From Lachnoclostridium sp. (GTDB lineage Bacteria; Bacillota; Clostridia; Lachnospirales; Lachnospiraceae), in the NCBI GenBank assembly GCA_003445895.1, contig DMCD01000084.1, positions 1 to 7,180 on the forward strand: a stretch of 7,180 nucleotides of DNA, given 5' to 3'. Below, piece by piece: positions 6,005 through 7,180 of this stretch (positions are counted from its first letter, which is position 1; each line of letters begins with the position of its first letter). Both the position numbers and the translations under genes were made by a program. The notes under the pieces were generated by a model. That model was not told the DNA's origin. It was given only the letters and a program-made list of their open reading frames with translations, and made no database searches.

Positions 6005-6033
6005 AGTATAGCACTGCATAAAGGCATTGAAAA
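6005..6033 (-). promoter_or_regulatory. Probable promoter of the ABM-domain gene
   Basis: On the minus strand TTTTCA (6028-6033) and TATACT (6005-6010) are separated by 17 nt and match the sigma-A consensus at 4/6 and 5/6 positions. Initiation near 5998 would leave a leader of about 30 nt before the start at 5967, containing the AAGGAGG site. No matching clear promoter for ychF is seen on the plus strand between 6030 and 6129. Confidence 0.48.
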
Positions 6034-6129
6034 TACCGCCTGATTGCATTAAGATTGGTTTGTATGTCACAACCTCCCCCGGTTATGTCCCGGAGAGGCA
6101 GAATGTATGAATCAGGAGATGAAACAAGA

Positions 6130-7180
6130 ATGAAATTAGGTATCGTAGGGCTTCCCAACGTGGGAAAAAGTACCCTTTTTAATTCTCTGACCAAGGCAGG
6201 CGCAGAATCTGCCAACTACCCCTTCTGCACCATCGACCCGAACGTGGGCATCGTGGCGGTTCCCGATGAGCGTCTGACCCAGCTGGCCGACCTCTTCCAG
6301 TCCCAGAAGCTGACCCCGGCGGTCATCGAGTTCGTCGACATCGCCGGCCTCGTCAAGGGCGCTTCCAAGGGCGAAGGTCTGGGCAACCAGTTCCTGGCAA
6401 ATATCCGCGAGTGCGACGCCATCGTTCATGTGGTCCGCTGCTTTGAGGACCCCAACGTCATTCACGTCGACGGCAGCGTAGACCCGCTCCGCGACATCGA
6501 GACCATCAATCTGGAGCTTGTTTTCGCCGATATGGAAGTTCTGGAGCGCCGCATCTCCAAGACCAAGCGTTCCGCCATGGCTGACAAATCCCTCGCCGGT
6601 GAGCTGCAGACCCTGCAGAACCTCTACACCCACCTGGAGAACGGCAATCTTGCCAAGAGCTACGAGCCGGAGAACGACGACGAGCGCGCCTTCATCAACA
6701 CTCTGGATCTTCTGACCTGGAAGCCGGTTATCTTCGCCGCCAATGTGGCCGAGGACGACCTGGCTGACGACGGTGCTTCCAATGAGCACGTACAGGCCGT
6801 ACGGAAATTCGCCGCAGAAAACGGCAGCGAAGTCTTCGTCATCAGCGCCCAAATCGAGCAGGAGATCGCCGAGCTGGACGATGAAGAAAAGAAAGAATTC
6901 CTGGCTGACCTGGGTGTCGAAGAATCCGGTCTCGACAAGCTCATCGCTGCCAGCTACAAGCTCTTAAACCTCATGAGCTTCCTCACCGCCGGCGAGAAAG
7001 AAACCCGCGCCTGGACCATCACCCGGGGAACCAAAGCTCCCCAGGCGGCCGGCAAGATCCACTCCGACTTCGAGCGGGGCTTCATCAAAGCCGAAGTCAT
7101 CAACTGGAAAGACCTTCTTGAAAACAAAACCTACGCCGCCGCCAGAGAAAAAGGTCTCGTCCGCATGGAAGGCAAAGAAT
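6130..7180 (+). CDS. ychF: Redox/ribosome-associated P-loop ATPase YchF (OLA1 family), 3' end outside the window
   Basis: 350 codons are present and the frame is open at the window edge; YchF usually has about 363-367 residues, so about 15 are missing. YchF is an Obg-family P-loop NTPase that prefers ATP, associates with ribosomes and is linked to stress responses. Visible features are the Walker A loop GLPNVGKST (7-15), the switch segments NYPFCTIDPNVGIV and DIAGLVKGASKGEGLGNQFL (70-89) and a helical insertion (about 125-190). The base-recognition motif is NVAEDD (205-210), the NxxE.D form that explains ATP preference over GTP. The C-terminal TGS domain begins near 280 (SFLTAGEKETRAWTITRGTK). 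The start MKLGIVGLPNVGKST is canonical; AGGAG at 6114-6118 precedes it by 11 nt. In-frame ATGs at 6103 (after GGAGAGG) would add nine residues and are judged less likely. Confidence 0.96.
   Translation, partial: MKLGIVGLPNVGKSTLFNSLTKAGAESANYPFCTIDPNVGIVAVPDERLTQLADLFQSQKLTPAVIEFVDIAGLVKGASKGEGLGNQFLANIRECDAIVHVVRCFEDPNVIHVDGSVDPLRDIETINLELVFADMEVLERRISKTKRSAMADKSLAGELQTLQNLYTHLENGNLAKSYEPENDDERAFINTLDLLTWKPVIFAANVAEDDLADDGASNEHVQAVRKFAAENGSEVFVISAQIEQEIAELDDEEKKEFLADLGVEESGLDKLIAASYKLLNLMSFLTAGEKETRAWTITRGTKAPQAAGKIHSDFERGFIKAEVINWKDLLENKTYAAAREKGLVRMEGKE

Noticed and set aside
6073..6098. Inverted repeat in the ychF leader (CCTC...CCGG / CCGG...GAGG) that might mask an upstream GGAGAGG.
   Set aside because: Only two 4-bp stems separated by an unequal internal loop. 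It is too weak to call a regulatory structure, and the canonical ychF ribosome site lies outside it.
6136..6852. A 238-codon minus-strand frame opposite ychF.
   Set aside because: Its complement is clearly YchF with all motifs; the antisense frame is open only because of GC-rich third positions.

Overview
The window looks like chromosomal DNA of a Gram-positive Clostridia-type bacterium, possibly Lachnospiraceae. This rests on the Firmicutes-like mraZ-rsmH-ftsL-ftsI block, strong AGGAGG-type ribosome binding sites, GC-rich third codon positions and an AT-rich intergenic region. The taxon is inferred from gene style and order; no marker here fixes it.

Layout: (1) Positions 1-623 hold two truncated genes placed back to back. 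The C-terminal end of a thiamine-diphosphate enzyme reads leftward to 123, with a clean terminator at 51-84. The C-terminal end of a LysR-type regulator reads rightward to 623. Both lose their 5' halves at the same point near 400, as expected if one deletion removed the shared promoter region of a divergent regulator/target pair (or from a misassembly). (2) Positions 628-689 are a terminator usable in both directions, shared by the LysR remnant and the operon on its right. (3) Positions 739-4951 are the start of a division and cell-wall (dcw) operon on the minus strand: sigma-A-like promoter, five-repeat MraZ operator, leader hairpin, mraZ, rsmH, ftsL, ftsI. The operon ends after ftsI; mraY, murD and the other usual members do not follow. 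(4) Positions 4952-5667 contain no convincing known gene but much structure: an AT tract behind the mraZ promoter, a GC-rich island with two hairpins, and an inverted array about 340 bp long whose 17-bp motif copies are mirrored around position 5304. (5) Positions 5668-5967 (minus) encode a small ABM-domain protein with its own promoter and terminator. (6) From 6130 to the right edge runs ychF, encoding the universally conserved ATPase YchF/OLA1, cut about 15 codons before its usual end.

How the genes work together: MraZ is expected to repress its own operon through the repeats at 4877-4920. RsmH modifies 16S rRNA at the decoding centre. FtsL and FtsI are membrane partners of the divisome that drive septal peptidoglycan synthesis. 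The flanking ABM and YchF genes are separate units. The least explained part is the mirrored repeat array at 5131-5477.
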